12,468 nucleotides of DNA from Alphaproteobacteria bacterium (GTDB lineage Bacteria; Pseudomonadota; Alphaproteobacteria; Sphingomonadales; Emcibacteraceae). Positions 1 to 7,439 of the stretch are shown here, piece by piece. The notes under the pieces are model-generated. The model saw only the letters and a program-made list of their open reading frames with translations, did not search any database and was not told the origin of the DNA. The DNA is taken from positions 1 through 12,468 of the forward strand of contig JAUILB010000054.1 of assembly GCA_030432815.1 (NCBI GenBank). Reading direction: 5' to 3'. Each line of letters opens with the position of its first letter. The stretch's first letter is position 1. The translations under genes and the position numbers were made by a program.

Positions 1-111
1 CCGGAACTAGATATCGGGTGTGTAATGATGTCAAATACGGCATCGCAGCCCTATCATGAATTTGCCCAGGAAATTGCTGATAAATTAATTGAATATAAAG
101 GAAGTGAATAA
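1..111 (+). CDS. C-terminal end of an unidentified protein, possibly a beta-lactamase-type serine hydrolase (partial)
   Basis: Frame 1 is open from the left edge to a TAA at 109-111, giving 36 residues that start PELDIGCVMMSN and end IEYKGSE. The start and most of the gene lie outside the window. The pattern of a charged turn, a hydrophobic strand ending in S/T-N, and then an amphipathic helix resembles the C-terminus of class C beta-lactamase-related serine hydrolases (the strand 'GIGVVVLSN' followed by a final helix). This is weak inference from a short tail, with no catalytic residue visible. The stop codon overlaps the next start codon by one base (TAATG), and the following ribosome binding site lies inside this reading frame. 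The two genes are therefore probably co-transcribed and translationally coupled. Confidence 0.5.
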   Translation, partial: PELDIGCVMMSNTASQPYHEFAQEIADKLIEYKGSE

Positions 112-707
112 TGAGCTCAGTTGAAGCGAGAAGAAATGCTGAAGTCGCGGAAGTGATGGCTTTTGTCAGAAGTATGGCGGATCCTGTCGATGTAAGTCGT
201 GAAAATCTTGATAAAATAAAACAGGTTATGGTTGATTTTGCATCACGTGATGAAATTTGGGGTGAGGATCAGTTTCCCGCACCGACAGAAGACGGAAAAG
301 TGCAAAACCGCTACCTGATTTCCAAGGATGATGATGACAGCTATGCGCTTTATCTGAATGTTATGCATAAAGGAAAATATACACCACCACATAATCATAC
401 CACCTGGGCCTGTGTAACGGCAGTTGAGGGAGAAGAAGTGAATTATGTATACACGCCGGAAGACGAAGGCCCGCTTGAACCGGGTGAACGGCCAATTTCC
501 CAGACAGATACAATTATTGTAAAGCCGGGTCAGGGCATTGCCCTGTTAAAAGATGATATTCATGCGATCGAAATTAAAGAAGGTGAAGCAACAAGGCATC
601 TGCATCTTTATGGTCGTGCGCTTGAAACGCTTACCAAACGAATGACATGGGACAAAGAACTTAAAAACTGCCATGTTTTTGAGATGGATGTTAAAACCAT
701 TAAATAA
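111..707 (+). CDS. Cupin protein of the cysteine (thiol) dioxygenase family
   Basis: A 198-residue protein with the single-domain cupin layout of thiol dioxygenases, which use Fe(II) and O2 to oxidise a thiol such as cysteine or 3-mercaptopropionate to the sulfinate in the cytoplasm. The first cupin motif is PPHNHTTWAC (residues 92-101), giving likely metal ligands His94 and His96. The second motif, DDIHAIE, supplies the third ligand, His151. Arg67, 27 residues before His94, sits where the substrate-carboxylate arginine (Arg60 of rat cysteine dioxygenase) is expected. His165 and Tyr167 in HLHLYG match the conserved LHLY that carries the active-site His155/Tyr157 pair. Length is normal for bacterial members. 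No signal peptide is visible. The start at 111 has a clear AAGGA at 98-102, eight bases upstream. The fold and family are clear; the true substrate is not. Confidence 0.8.
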   Translation: MSSVEARRNAEVAEVMAFVRSMADPVDVSRENLDKIKQVMVDFASRDEIWGEDQFPAPTEDGKVQNRYLISKDDDDSYALYLNVMHKGKYTPPHNHTTWACVTAVEGEEVNYVYTPEDEGPLEPGERPISQTDTIIVKPGQGIALLKDDIHAIEIKEGEATRHLHLYGRALETLTKRMTWDKELKNCHVFEMDVKTIK

Positions 708-736
708 AAAAAGGCCGGGATAACCCGGCCTTAATC
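708..736. terminator. Bidirectional intrinsic terminator between the cupin gene and gcvPB
   Basis: A perfect 9-bp hairpin: AAGGCCGGG at 711-719, loop ATAA, CCCGGCCTT at 724-732. On the minus strand it is followed by a T-rich run (complement of the A tract 706-712), so it is a textbook terminator for the gcv operon. On the plus strand the following ATCATTTTATT is a poorer T-tract but probably serves the cupin gene. It lies just past both convergent stop codons. Confidence 0.85.
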
Positions 737-739
737 ATT

Positions 740-2302
740 TTATTCTGCGGCTTCTTCGTCTGCGCCCGGGGGCGTCCAGCGAAGAACGGGTTTTCTGGCC
801 GCTGCCGTTTCATCAAGCCGCTTAAGCGGTGCGTTATGTGGCGCGCCGGTGAAGCGTTCTTTTTCACCTGCTTTTGCCTTTTCAACCAAATGACGCATCA
901 TGCCGATAAACTGATCAACGGATTGCTTGCTTTCAGATTCTGTTGGTTCTATCAGCATGGCACCATGCACGACCAATGGGAAATACATCGTCATCGGATG
1001 ATACCCTTCATCAATCATTGCTTTGGCAAAATCAAGGGTGCTTACCCCCGTGTCCTTCAGGAACCGATCATCAAATAAGGCTTCGTGCATACAGGGGCCC
1101 TTATAACTTGCGCTCATCACATCTTTCAGCGAAGCAAGCACATAATTTGCGTTAAGAACACTGTCTTCTGCAACTTTGGCAAGGCCATCAGCACCGTGTG
1201 ACATCATATAGGCAAGGGCACGAATGAACATACCCATCTGCCCATGAAATGCTGTCATGCGGCCAAAGCTTTGCCCGCCTTTTACTTCATGCTCAACAAG
1301 TTCGAAGCTTTCTTCTCCTGCGATCACATATGGTAAGGGTGCAAAAGGTGCCAGTGCTTCTGACAGCACAACTGGACCAGCGCCCGGCCCGCCTCCGCCA
1401 TGTGGCGTTGAAAAGGTTTTATGCAGATTAATATGCATGGCATCAACACCAAGATCACCCGGGCGAACCTTTCCAACAATGGCATTAAAGTTTGCACCGT
1501 CACAGTAGAAATAACCGCCAACCGCATGAACCGCTTCAGCGATTTCAATGATTTCACGCTCAAACAGACCGCAAGTGTTCGGGTTTGTCACCATAATAGC
1601 GGCGACATCCGGGCCAAGGGCTTCTTTCATTGCTTCAAGATCGACACGGCCATCTTTTGTTGCAGGGATTGGTTTGACCTTATAACCACAAAGTGCGGCG
1701 GTTGCCGGGTTTGTGCCGTGGGCGCTTTCCGGTGCCAGAACAATTGATCTGGCGTCGCCTTTGGCTTCAAGTGCAGCACGGATCGCCATGAGCCCGCAAA
1801 GCTCGCCATGGGCGCCGGCTTTTGGTGACATTGCAACCGCAGGCATGCCTGTCAATGTTTTTAACCAATGTGCAAGTGTATCAATAAGATCCAGTGCGCC
1901 CTGAACGGTGCTCACCGGTTGTAGCGGGTGTATATTGCCCAGCCCGGGAAGGCGCGCCATTTTTTCATTCAGGCGCGGATTATGTTTCATCGTGCATGAA
2001 CCAAGCGGATAAAGCCCCAAATCAATGGCATAATTTTTTCGGCTAAGGCGGGTATAATGGCGCATGGCTTCCGGTTCGGTTAGGCCCGCAAGACCAATTT
2101 CCTGATCACGTTCCATGCCACCTAAACAGTTTTCAAAATCATCCACTTCAGGAAGATCAACACCTGTCCGATTGGTATCACCAATTTCATATATAAGGCC
2201 TTCGACTTGTGAAAGTCCCCTGCTTCCTGTGAAGCTTTCATATTTCTGGTTTGATGTGTCTGTGTTTTCCACGCCGGTTGGGCGTCCCTGATTATTCATC
2301 AT
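740..2302 (-). CDS. gcvPB: Glycine dehydrogenase (decarboxylating) subunit 2 (P-protein, C-terminal half)
   Basis: The PLP-carrying subunit of the two-subunit P-protein. It decarboxylates glycine and passes the aminomethyl group to the lipoyl arm of GcvH. The 520-residue product contains the PLP-binding lysine, Lys295, in INLHKTFSTPHGGGGPG. It also has the family motifs YPLGSCTMKHNPR (98-110), SAHGTNPA (193-200) and CDGANFNA (267-274). Its length is normal for this subunit in organisms with split P-protein genes; the split is ancestral and not a frameshift. The start codon at 2302-2300 overlaps the gcvPA stop by four bases (ATGA). A second ATG follows at once, so the true start could be either. 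A strong AAGGAGG lies just upstream, inside the end of gcvPA, allowing efficient translation in addition to coupling. It is the last gene of the operon and ends at the hairpin near 711-732. Confidence 0.96.
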   Translation of the reverse strand: MMNNQGRPTGVENTDTSNQKYESFTGSRGLSQVEGLIYEIGDTNRTGVDLPEVDDFENCLGGMERDQEIGLAGLTEPEAMRHYTRLSRKNYAIDLGLYPLGSCTMKHNPRLNEKMARLPGLGNIHPLQPVSTVQGALDLIDTLAHWLKTLTGMPAVAMSPKAGAHGELCGLMAIRAALEAKGDARSIVLAPESAHGTNPATAALCGYKVKPIPATKDGRVDLEAMKEALGPDVAAIMVTNPNTCGLFEREIIEIAEAVHAVGGYFYCDGANFNAIVGKVRPGDLGVDAMHINLHKTFSTPHGGGGPGAGPVVLSEALAPFAPLPYVIAGEESFELVEHEVKGGQSFGRMTAFHGQMGMFIRALAYMMSHGADGLAKVAEDSVLNANYVLASLKDVMSASYKGPCMHEALFDDRFLKDTGVSTLDFAKAMIDEGYHPMTMYFPLVVHGAMLIEPTESESKQSVDQFIGMMRHLVEKAKAGEKERFTGAPHNAPLKRLDETAAARKPVLRWTPPGADEEAAE

Positions 2303-3645
2303 TTGAGCACCTCCTTAAGTTCACTCACCAGAACATACATATCATCCTCAGATACGGTTTCTGTCACCGCTATGATCAGATCATTTGCCAGTTCGGGGTT
2401 GTCGGGATACATCCGCGATACAGGAAGTCCGGCGATCACATCCTGTTCCACAAGGGCTTCAACGACATCAGCGGCATTTTTGTTTAGCCTTACTGTAAAT
2501 TCATTGAAGAATGTATTATTCAGTATTTCAAGACCATCAACACTTTTAAGCATTCCGGCTAGTTTTACAGCACCCGCATGATTTATTTTTGCAAGCTGCC
2601 GCAGGCCTTTTTCACCAAGCAATGTCATGTGGATGGTAAAAGCAAGAGTACATAAGCCGGCATTTGTGCAAATGTTACTGGTTGCTTTTTCCCGGCGGAT
2701 ATGTTGCTCCCGTGTTGAAAGGGTCAACACGTAGCCGCGCTTGCCATCTGCATCCACTGTTTCACCACAAAGCCGACCGGGGAGTTGCCGGACATATTGT
2801 TGACGCGTCGCAAATAAACCAACATATGGCCCACCAAAGTTTAGGCCGTTTCCGATTGACTGACCTTCCCCAACAACAATATCTGCGCCCATTTCACCAG
2901 GCGATTTAATAGCGCCAAGTGAAACTACCTCAGTAGTTACAACAACAAGAAGAGATTTCTGCTCGTGCAATGTGGCTGCCAAGTCGCTGTAATCATTAAT
3001 GTTTCCAAAGAAATCAGGATATTGAACAATCACACAACTTGTTTCTTCATCCACTTTTGAAAGAATGTCTTCTTTTTTATTGACCACTGGGTCATTTAAG
3101 ATGATTTCATCATCTGTATGCTTGATCGCATTTTTTACCACTTCGATATATTGTGGATGAAGATTTCCACTAATGACTATTTTTTTCTTCTTGGTTACCC
3201 GTCGTGCCATGAGTGCGGCTTCGCCACATGCGGTTGATCCGTCATACATGGATGCGTTTGCCACATCCATTCCGGTTAGTTGTGCTACCTGTGTCTGAAA
3301 CTCATATAGTGTTTGTAGCGTCCCCTGTGAAATTTCCGGCTGATAGGGTGTGTACGCCGTCAGGAATTCTCCGCGCTGAATCTGATAGTCCACAGCACTT
3401 GGCACATGATGATGATAGGCACCGGCACCGACAAAGAAGGGGACGGAATTTGCGGGAACATTCCGCGCTGCAAACACGGCAAAATTCCGCTCTACCTCCA
3501 TTTCGGTCATATGGAGTGGTAAATCCACAAGATCATCAAGCAATGCATGTTTGGGAACATCAACAAAAAGATCATTGATACTCTTTACACCGATAGTGTC
3601 GAGCATCTGTGCCCGGTCTTCGGTAGAAAGTGGTAAATAACGCAT
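2299..3645 (-). CDS. gcvPA: Glycine dehydrogenase (decarboxylating) subunit 1 (P-protein, N-terminal half)
   Basis: A 448-residue partner of GcvPB. Family knowledge says the two subunits form a heterotetramer equivalent to the fused P-protein, with this half lacking the PLP lysine but contributing to the active site. Recognisable blocks include FVGAGAYHHHVPSAVD (71-86), the tyrosine/proline-rich TAYTPYQPEISQGTLQ (96-111) and NASMYDGSTACGEA (130-143), all characteristic of GcvPA. Length matches other bacterial GcvPA proteins. The start at 3645 is preceded by an AAGG about nine bases upstream, in the 16-base gap after gcvH. Its stop overlaps the gcvPB start, as expected for subunits made in equal amounts. 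Confidence 0.96.
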   Translation of the reverse strand: MRYLPLSTEDRAQMLDTIGVKSINDLFVDVPKHALLDDLVDLPLHMTEMEVERNFAVFAARNVPANSVPFFVGAGAYHHHVPSAVDYQIQRGEFLTAYTPYQPEISQGTLQTLYEFQTQVAQLTGMDVANASMYDGSTACGEAALMARRVTKKKKIVISGNLHPQYIEVVKNAIKHTDDEIILNDPVVNKKEDILSKVDEETSCVIVQYPDFFGNINDYSDLAATLHEQKSLLVVVTTEVVSLGAIKSPGEMGADIVVGEGQSIGNGLNFGGPYVGLFATRQQYVRQLPGRLCGETVDADGKRGYVLTLSTREQHIRREKATSNICTNAGLCTLAFTIHMTLLGEKGLRQLAKINHAGAVKLAGMLKSVDGLEILNNTFFNEFTVRLNKNAADVVEALVEQDVIAGLPVSRMYPDNPELANDLIIAVTETVSEDDMYVLVSELKEVLK

Positions 3646-3661
3646 ATTTTTTTACCTTAAA

Positions 3662-4036
3662 TTATTCAAGTCCGGCGATGAAGGCTTTATAGTCGCTGGC
3701 ATTCATCAATTCTTCTAATTCACTTTCATCAGCAATATTTATTTTAAAGAACCACCCATCACCATCAGGCGATGTGTTTACAAGGGAGGCATTGTCCTCC
3801 AATTCTTCGTTTACGGCTGTGATTTCACCGCTAACGGGTGAGTAAATTTCTGATGCTGCCTTCACTGATTCTACAACGGCTACTTCGTCACCCTTGGCAA
3901 ATTCTTCACCGCTTCCCGGAAGTTCTACAAATACAATATCACCAAGTGCATTTTGTGCATAATCTGTGATACCAACTGTACCTGTATTGCCTTCAACATT
4001 AATCCATTCATGATCTTCTGAAAAATAAACTGTCAT
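3662..4036 (-). CDS. gcvH: Glycine cleavage system H protein (lipoyl carrier)
   Basis: A 124-residue lipoyl-domain carrier that shuttles the aminomethyl intermediate between P- and T-proteins and returns reduced lipoamide to the L protein. The lipoylation site is Lys59 in VVESVKAASEIYSPVSG, matching the family's ESVKA motif. The N-terminal SEDHEWINVE, the GITDYAQNALGDIVFVELP segment and NTSPDGDGWFFKI near residues 87-99 are all standard. It is complete and of normal length. The start at 4036 has AAGGA about seven bases upstream, and the gene follows gcvT by 12 bases. Confidence 0.97.
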   Translation of the reverse strand: MTVYFSEDHEWINVEGNTGTVGITDYAQNALGDIVFVELPGSGEEFAKGDEVAVVESVKAASEIYSPVSGEITAVNEELEDNASLVNTSPDGDGWFFKINIADESELEELMNASDYKAFIAGLE

Positions 4037-4048
4037 AACATTTTCCTT

Positions 4049-5170
4049 CTATTTTGGTTTTCTATAATAACGCTGTGGAACAAATGGCATGGAAGCTACT
4101 TTTGCTTCCAGTTTCTTTTTTCTTACCTGAAGAAAAATTTCTGTTCCTGTTTCTGAATATTGACTGAGGACATAGCCCATTGCTATTGGGCCCCCATAAG
4201 TAGGGCCGAAACCACCGCTTGTAATAACGCCAATGATATTATCATCAGCATCCAGAATTTCCGTTCCTTCACGTGCAGGTGCGCGTCCGGTGGGCAGAAT
4301 TCCAACTCTTCTGCGTTCAACATTACCTGTTGAAAGCTGTTCAAGTATTTTTTCTGCACCTGGAAAACCGCCTTCTTCGCGGCGGCGTTTACCAATAGAC
4401 CACTCAAGCGATCCTTCAATGGGTGTTGTTTCCGTGGTGATGTCATGACCATATAAACATAAACCAGCTTCAAGACGAAGGCTGTCACGCGCACCAAGAC
4501 CAATGGCTTCTACTTCTGGTTCAGCTAACAATGCCCGACAAATTTCTTCTGCCTTTTCGGCCGGAATTGATATTTCATGGCCGTCCTCACCAGTATAACC
4601 ACATCGGCTTATGAAACAGTGTGCCCCCAGTATTTCTGCTTCCATATATGACATAAAATCCTGACTATCGGCACCTTGAACAAACCGTGCAGTTACTTCT
4701 GCTGCTTTTGGTCCTTGTAATGCAATTAAGGCGCGGTCATTAAGTTCTGTAAGCGTTAAATGATCGGGTAAATGCGCCCGCATATGGGCAATGTCCTGTT
4801 CTTTACAGGCGGCATTGACCACCATAAATATATCATTTTCGCGTTTGGTGATCATAAGGTCATCCAGAATCCCGCCGTTCTTATCCGTAAACATGGTGTA
4901 ACGAATACGGTTAGGCTTAAGATCAAGGATATTGCCAGGCACAAGGCTTTCCAGCCATTCATCGGCCCCTTTACCTGTAATCATGACCTGTCCCATATGG
5001 GAAACATCAAAAAGTCCGGCACTTTCACGCGTGTGATTATGCTCGCCCATAACCCCCAAGGGGTACTGAACAGGCATGGCATATCCGGCAAACGGCACCA
5101 TTTTACCGTCAAGTTCTTCATGTAGTGAAAAAAGGGGTGTTTTAAGTAAAGCGTTACTATCTGCACTCAT
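4049..5170 (-). CDS. gcvT: Aminomethyltransferase (glycine cleavage system T protein)
   Basis: A 373-residue folate-dependent T protein. It takes the aminomethyl group from lipoylated GcvH, releases ammonia and forms 5,10-methylene-tetrahydrofolate. Diagnostic segments are FAGYAMPVQY (27-36), the GLFDVSHMGQ motif (52-61) and NGGILDDLMI (98-107), in which the Asp103/104 pair holds the catalytic aspartate of the family. GARDSLRLEAGLCLYGHD lies in the middle of the protein and the C-terminal barrel domain includes GFGPTYGGPIAMGYV. It ends with TAG. It is the first gene of the gcv operon. The ATG at 5168-5170 has GGAG at 5178-5181 (minus strand), and that site lies directly after the glycine riboswitch, so its translation is the likely point of control. 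Confidence 0.96.
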   Translation of the reverse strand: MSADSNALLKTPLFSLHEELDGKMVPFAGYAMPVQYPLGVMGEHNHTRESAGLFDVSHMGQVMITGKGADEWLESLVPGNILDLKPNRIRYTMFTDKNGGILDDLMITKRENDIFMVVNAACKEQDIAHMRAHLPDHLTLTELNDRALIALQGPKAAEVTARFVQGADSQDFMSYMEAEILGAHCFISRCGYTGEDGHEISIPAEKAEEICRALLAEPEVEAIGLGARDSLRLEAGLCLYGHDITTETTPIEGSLEWSIGKRRREEGGFPGAEKILEQLSTGNVERRRVGILPTGRAPAREGTEILDADDNIIGVITSGGFGPTYGGPIAMGYVLSQYSETGTEIFLQVRKKKLEAKVASMPFVPQRYYRKPK

Positions 5171-5221
5171 CCTGTTTCTCCAGAGTTAGCACGTTTGGCA
5201 CGCAAACCCGTACCATCGGTG
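5171..5221 (-). promoter_or_regulatory. Riboswitch expression platform and gcvT ribosome binding site
   Basis: The stretch between aptamer 2 and the gcvT ATG carries the GGAG Shine-Dalgarno (5178-5181) with 7-base spacing. The eight bases ACTCTGGA at 5186-5179 (minus strand) repeat those that start aptamer 2 at 5309-5302. CTCTG here, which includes the first G of the GGAG, could pair with CAGAG, the 3' strand of aptamer 2 P1. Other possible stems are GGCAC (5223-5219) with GTGCC (5201-5197), and GTTTG with CAAAC around them. No run of T follows any stem, so control by translation initiation looks more likely than termination. The pairings were judged by eye. Confidence 0.5.
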
Positions 5222-5393
5222 CCCCCTCTGTCATCGATACCTGAGAGATTTGACCTGATCAGATCAGGCTTACCCCGTCGGTGGAGGCAGCGGCCTCACT
5301 TTCCAGAGTGCTAATGATCCTTGCGGTCCATTTGCCTGAGAGTTTCCGGGGCGGTTGCTCCTTCGGCGCCAAATCTGGTCTCTCCCGCAAAGA
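5222..5393 (-). promoter_or_regulatory. Tandem glycine riboswitch (two aptamers) in the gcvT leader
   Basis: On the minus strand, aptamer 1 runs from about 5393 to 5318. Its P1 pairs TCTTTGCGG (5393-5385) with CCGCAAGGA (5326-5318), including one G-U pair, and its core reads GGCGCCGAAGGAGCAA and GGAAACTCTCAGGCAAA. After a short linker, aptamer 2 runs from about 5308 to 5226. CTCTG pairs with CAGAG as P1, and the core reads CACCGACGGGGTAAGC and AAATCTCTCAGGTATCGATG. The repeated CTCTCAGG and CCGA-GG-AAG core elements are hallmarks of the glycine riboswitch, which binds glycine and normally turns on gcv genes. Its place directly before gcvT fits completely. Both aptamers look intact; aptamer 2 has a small hairpin (CCTGA/TCAGG) as an extension of its P3 arm. 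Confidence 0.93.
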
Positions 5394-5406
5394 AGATAAC
5401 GAAGCT

Positions 5407-5434
5407 ATAATAAGGGGATTGCTTGAAGAGTCAA
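5407..5434 (-). promoter_or_regulatory. Probable sigma-70 promoter of the gcv operon
   Basis: Reading the minus strand, a -35 TTGACT (5434-5429) is separated by 16 bases from TATTAT (5412-5407). Transcription would start at about 5400, a few bases before aptamer 1, which is the right place for a riboswitch leader. The matches to TTGACA and TATAAT are good. The assignment was made by eye. Confidence 0.6.
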
Positions 5435-5452
5435 TCAAAGTCATTATATAAA
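5423..5452 (+). promoter_or_regulatory. Candidate promoter of sppA, overlapping the gcv promoter
   Basis: On the plus strand, TTGAAG (5423-5428) lies 18 bases from TATAAA (5447-5452), predicting a start near 5460 and a leader of about 80 bases before sppA. The core overlaps the divergent gcv promoter. A weaker alternative closer to the gene is TTGATG (5477-5482), 17 bases, TAATAG (5500-5505). The rest of the 5394-5540 spacer shows no gene and no other clear signal. Confidence 0.4.
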
Positions 5453-5540
5453 ATAGACTGATTAATTTTACTATAGTTGATGATGGAATGACCTCAATGT
5501 AATAGGTTGTTTTAATTGCAATAATAATCGCGAGGGCCGT

Positions 5541-7394
5541 ATGAGCTTTATTAAATCCTTTTGGACATTTATACAAAAATTACAATCTTTTGTAGGAACG
5601 TTTTTGTTTCTTATTATTTCAGTGATTATTGTAGCTTATCTGGTCGGGGGTATCTTTTCTGATTCGAAAAATAAAAGATTTGAAGCGGATAACAGTGCTT
5701 TGGTGATTGATCTTCATGGCGTGATTGCGGAGCAGGAAACATTCAGTGATGATCCATACGAACAATTACTGGCCGGGGAGCTCGGCTCAAATACATTACT
5801 GCGCAATGTAATATCTGCAATTGAATATGCTGGTGACGACGAAAATATTGATATGCTGGTTTTAAATTTCGAGCATTTCGCAGGTGCTTATCCATCTAAA
5901 ATTCATTATATCGGACGCAAAATTGAAGAGTTTAAGCAAAAGGGTAAAAAGGTTGTTGCCTACAGTGATCTTTATGATCAGTCAGCTTACCTGATTGCTT
6001 CCTTTGCAGATGAAATTTATTTACACCCGCAGGGTGCAGTACTTATTTATGGATATGGCGGTTATCAGAACTACTATTTAGGGCTTTTAGAGAAAATAAA
6101 AGCGGAAGTACAATTATTCAGGGTTGGGGAATATAAATCAGCCATGGAACCATTTGTACGTGCCGATATGTCAGATGAAGCAAGGGAAGCAAATCTGGAG
6201 CTTTATAACGGCCTTTGGGATGAATTTATTAAAACGGTATCAGAGCAAAGAGGTATTGATGAACTAACTATTAGAAACAGTATTGAAAATGCGGACCAGA
6301 TAGTATCAAACCTTAATGGTGATTTGGGTCAGGTAGCACTCCAAAATTCCCTTGTGGACGGATTAAAGACAAGACAGCAATGGGTGACATATCTACAGGA
6401 TAATGTTGGTGCTTCTAATACTAAATCAGGCATTAATCAGATTGGTATGAGGGAATATCTGGTTTCCATGCGGGGGGCGGAAAGTACCGAGAGCAAAAAA
6501 AATATAGTGGCGATAATTTATGCAAATGGGGCCATTATGGATGGTGATATGCCCCAGGGCACAGTTGGTGGTGAAACCTTGTCAAGACAACTTCGTGACG
6601 CAAGAATGAATGATGATGTTAAGGCTGTCGTTCTTCGTGTAGAAAGCCCTGGCGGAAGTGCGTTTGCATCGGAATTGATAAGACAGGAAGTGCTGTTATT
6701 AAAGGATGCCGGAAAACCGGTTGTTGTATCAATGGGTTCAGTTGCCGCATCAGGCGGTTACTGGATAGCAGCAAATGCGGATGAAATCTGGGCAAGTCCG
6801 ACAACGATTACGGGCTCTATTGGTATTTTTGGCGCAGTACCTAACCTGGAAGGAACATTGGCCGAAATTGGTATAACAACCGATGGCGTCGGAACCACAT
6901 CATTAATCGCGGCAGGGCTAAATAAACCTATTCCGGAAAAACTTAAAACAATCATTCAGAGCAATATTGAAGACGGGTATAATCGGTTCCTTAACCTGGT
7001 AGCCGAAGGGCGCAACATGACCGTTGCACAGGTTGATGCAGTAGCCCGCGGCAGGGTTTGGAGTGGTAAGAAAGCAATTGAACTTGGTCTGGTTGATCAT
7101 TTGGGGAATATTGATATGGCTATTGAGGCGGCTGTCAGGCGTGCTGATTTGGCAGACTATGATATTGTTCATTGGGAGGATGAGATTCCATTTGAAGTGC
7201 AGGTAATAGCCAGACTATTCGGAACCGAAAGTGGTCAGCTTCAGGATTTTGCAATGCGAATACAAAACAGGCCACAGCAAAAAATTATCAATATAATTAC
7301 TGAAAAATTGGCAATATTTAATTTGCTGAATGATCCAGGTCATGCATATGCACTTTGCTTGGGATGTATGGGCGATTTTAATCCTTCCTACTAA
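5541..7394 (+). CDS. sppA: Signal peptide peptidase SppA, 67K type
   Basis: A 617-residue inner-membrane serine protease that degrades signal peptides left after secretion. An N-terminal membrane anchor (about residues 17-38) is followed by two tandem peptidase-S49 domains, as in the long E. coli-type enzyme and unlike the short single-domain form. The catalytic Lys is Lys199 in GEYKSAMEPF of the first domain. The nucleophile is Ser404 in VAASGGYW of the second domain. Substrate-strand segments such as VLRVESPGGSAFAS (364-377) and the TGSIGIFG turn (424-431) are typical. The C-terminal NDPGHAYALCLGC also matches family members. The ATG at 5541 has GAGGG at 5532-5536; spacing is short but no better start fits the anchor. 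It is transcribed away from gcvT and is followed 45 bases later by ispH. Confidence 0.93.
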   Translation: MSFIKSFWTFIQKLQSFVGTFLFLIISVIIVAYLVGGIFSDSKNKRFEADNSALVIDLHGVIAEQETFSDDPYEQLLAGELGSNTLLRNVISAIEYAGDDENIDMLVLNFEHFAGAYPSKIHYIGRKIEEFKQKGKKVVAYSDLYDQSAYLIASFADEIYLHPQGAVLIYGYGGYQNYYLGLLEKIKAEVQLFRVGEYKSAMEPFVRADMSDEAREANLELYNGLWDEFIKTVSEQRGIDELTIRNSIENADQIVSNLNGDLGQVALQNSLVDGLKTRQQWVTYLQDNVGASNTKSGINQIGMREYLVSMRGAESTESKKNIVAIIYANGAIMDGDMPQGTVGGETLSRQLRDARMNDDVKAVVLRVESPGGSAFASELIRQEVLLLKDAGKPVVVSMGSVAASGGYWIAANADEIWASPTTITGSIGIFGAVPNLEGTLAEIGITTDGVGTTSLIAAGLNKPIPEKLKTIIQSNIEDGYNRFLNLVAEGRNMTVAQVDAVARGRVWSGKKAIELGLVDHLGNIDMAIEAAVRRADLADYDIVHWEDEIPFEVQVIARLFGTESGQLQDFAMRIQNRPQQKIINIITEKLAIFNLLNDPGHAYALCLGCMGDFNPSY

Positions 7395-7439
7395 GAACGG
7401 GTTGTTTTTATAAATGAAAACAATGTATAAGGTCATGCT

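Noticed and set aside
2299..2302. P-protein gene possibly split by a frameshift
   Set aside because: The ATGA overlap, a strong Shine-Dalgarno before the second gene and normal lengths of both halves match the native two-subunit P-protein.
3213..3578. Plus-strand open frame of 121 codons inside gcvPA
   Set aside because: It is antisense to a clearly conserved protein and has an arginine/histidine-rich composition typical of a shadow frame.
4183..4503. Minus-strand open frame of 106 codons inside gcvT
   Set aside because: It is an out-of-frame shadow on the same strand as gcvT; the gcvT frame carries all the family motifs.
5254..5268. CCTGATC-A-GATCAGG palindrome as a repressor binding site
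   Set aside because: It falls inside glycine aptamer 2 and forms a hairpin arm of that RNA.
5423..5434. TTGA-AGAG-TCAA inverted repeat as an FNR/CRP-type operator
   Set aside because: The arms are 4 bp and the spacing is two bases shorter than the FNR box TTGAT-N4-ATCAA. It is explained by two facing -35 boxes.
5259..5576. Minus-strand open frame of 105 codons across the gcv leader and sppA start
   Set aside because: It covers the riboswitch, both promoters and the start of sppA, and its product resembles no family. Conserved RNA structure explains the region better.
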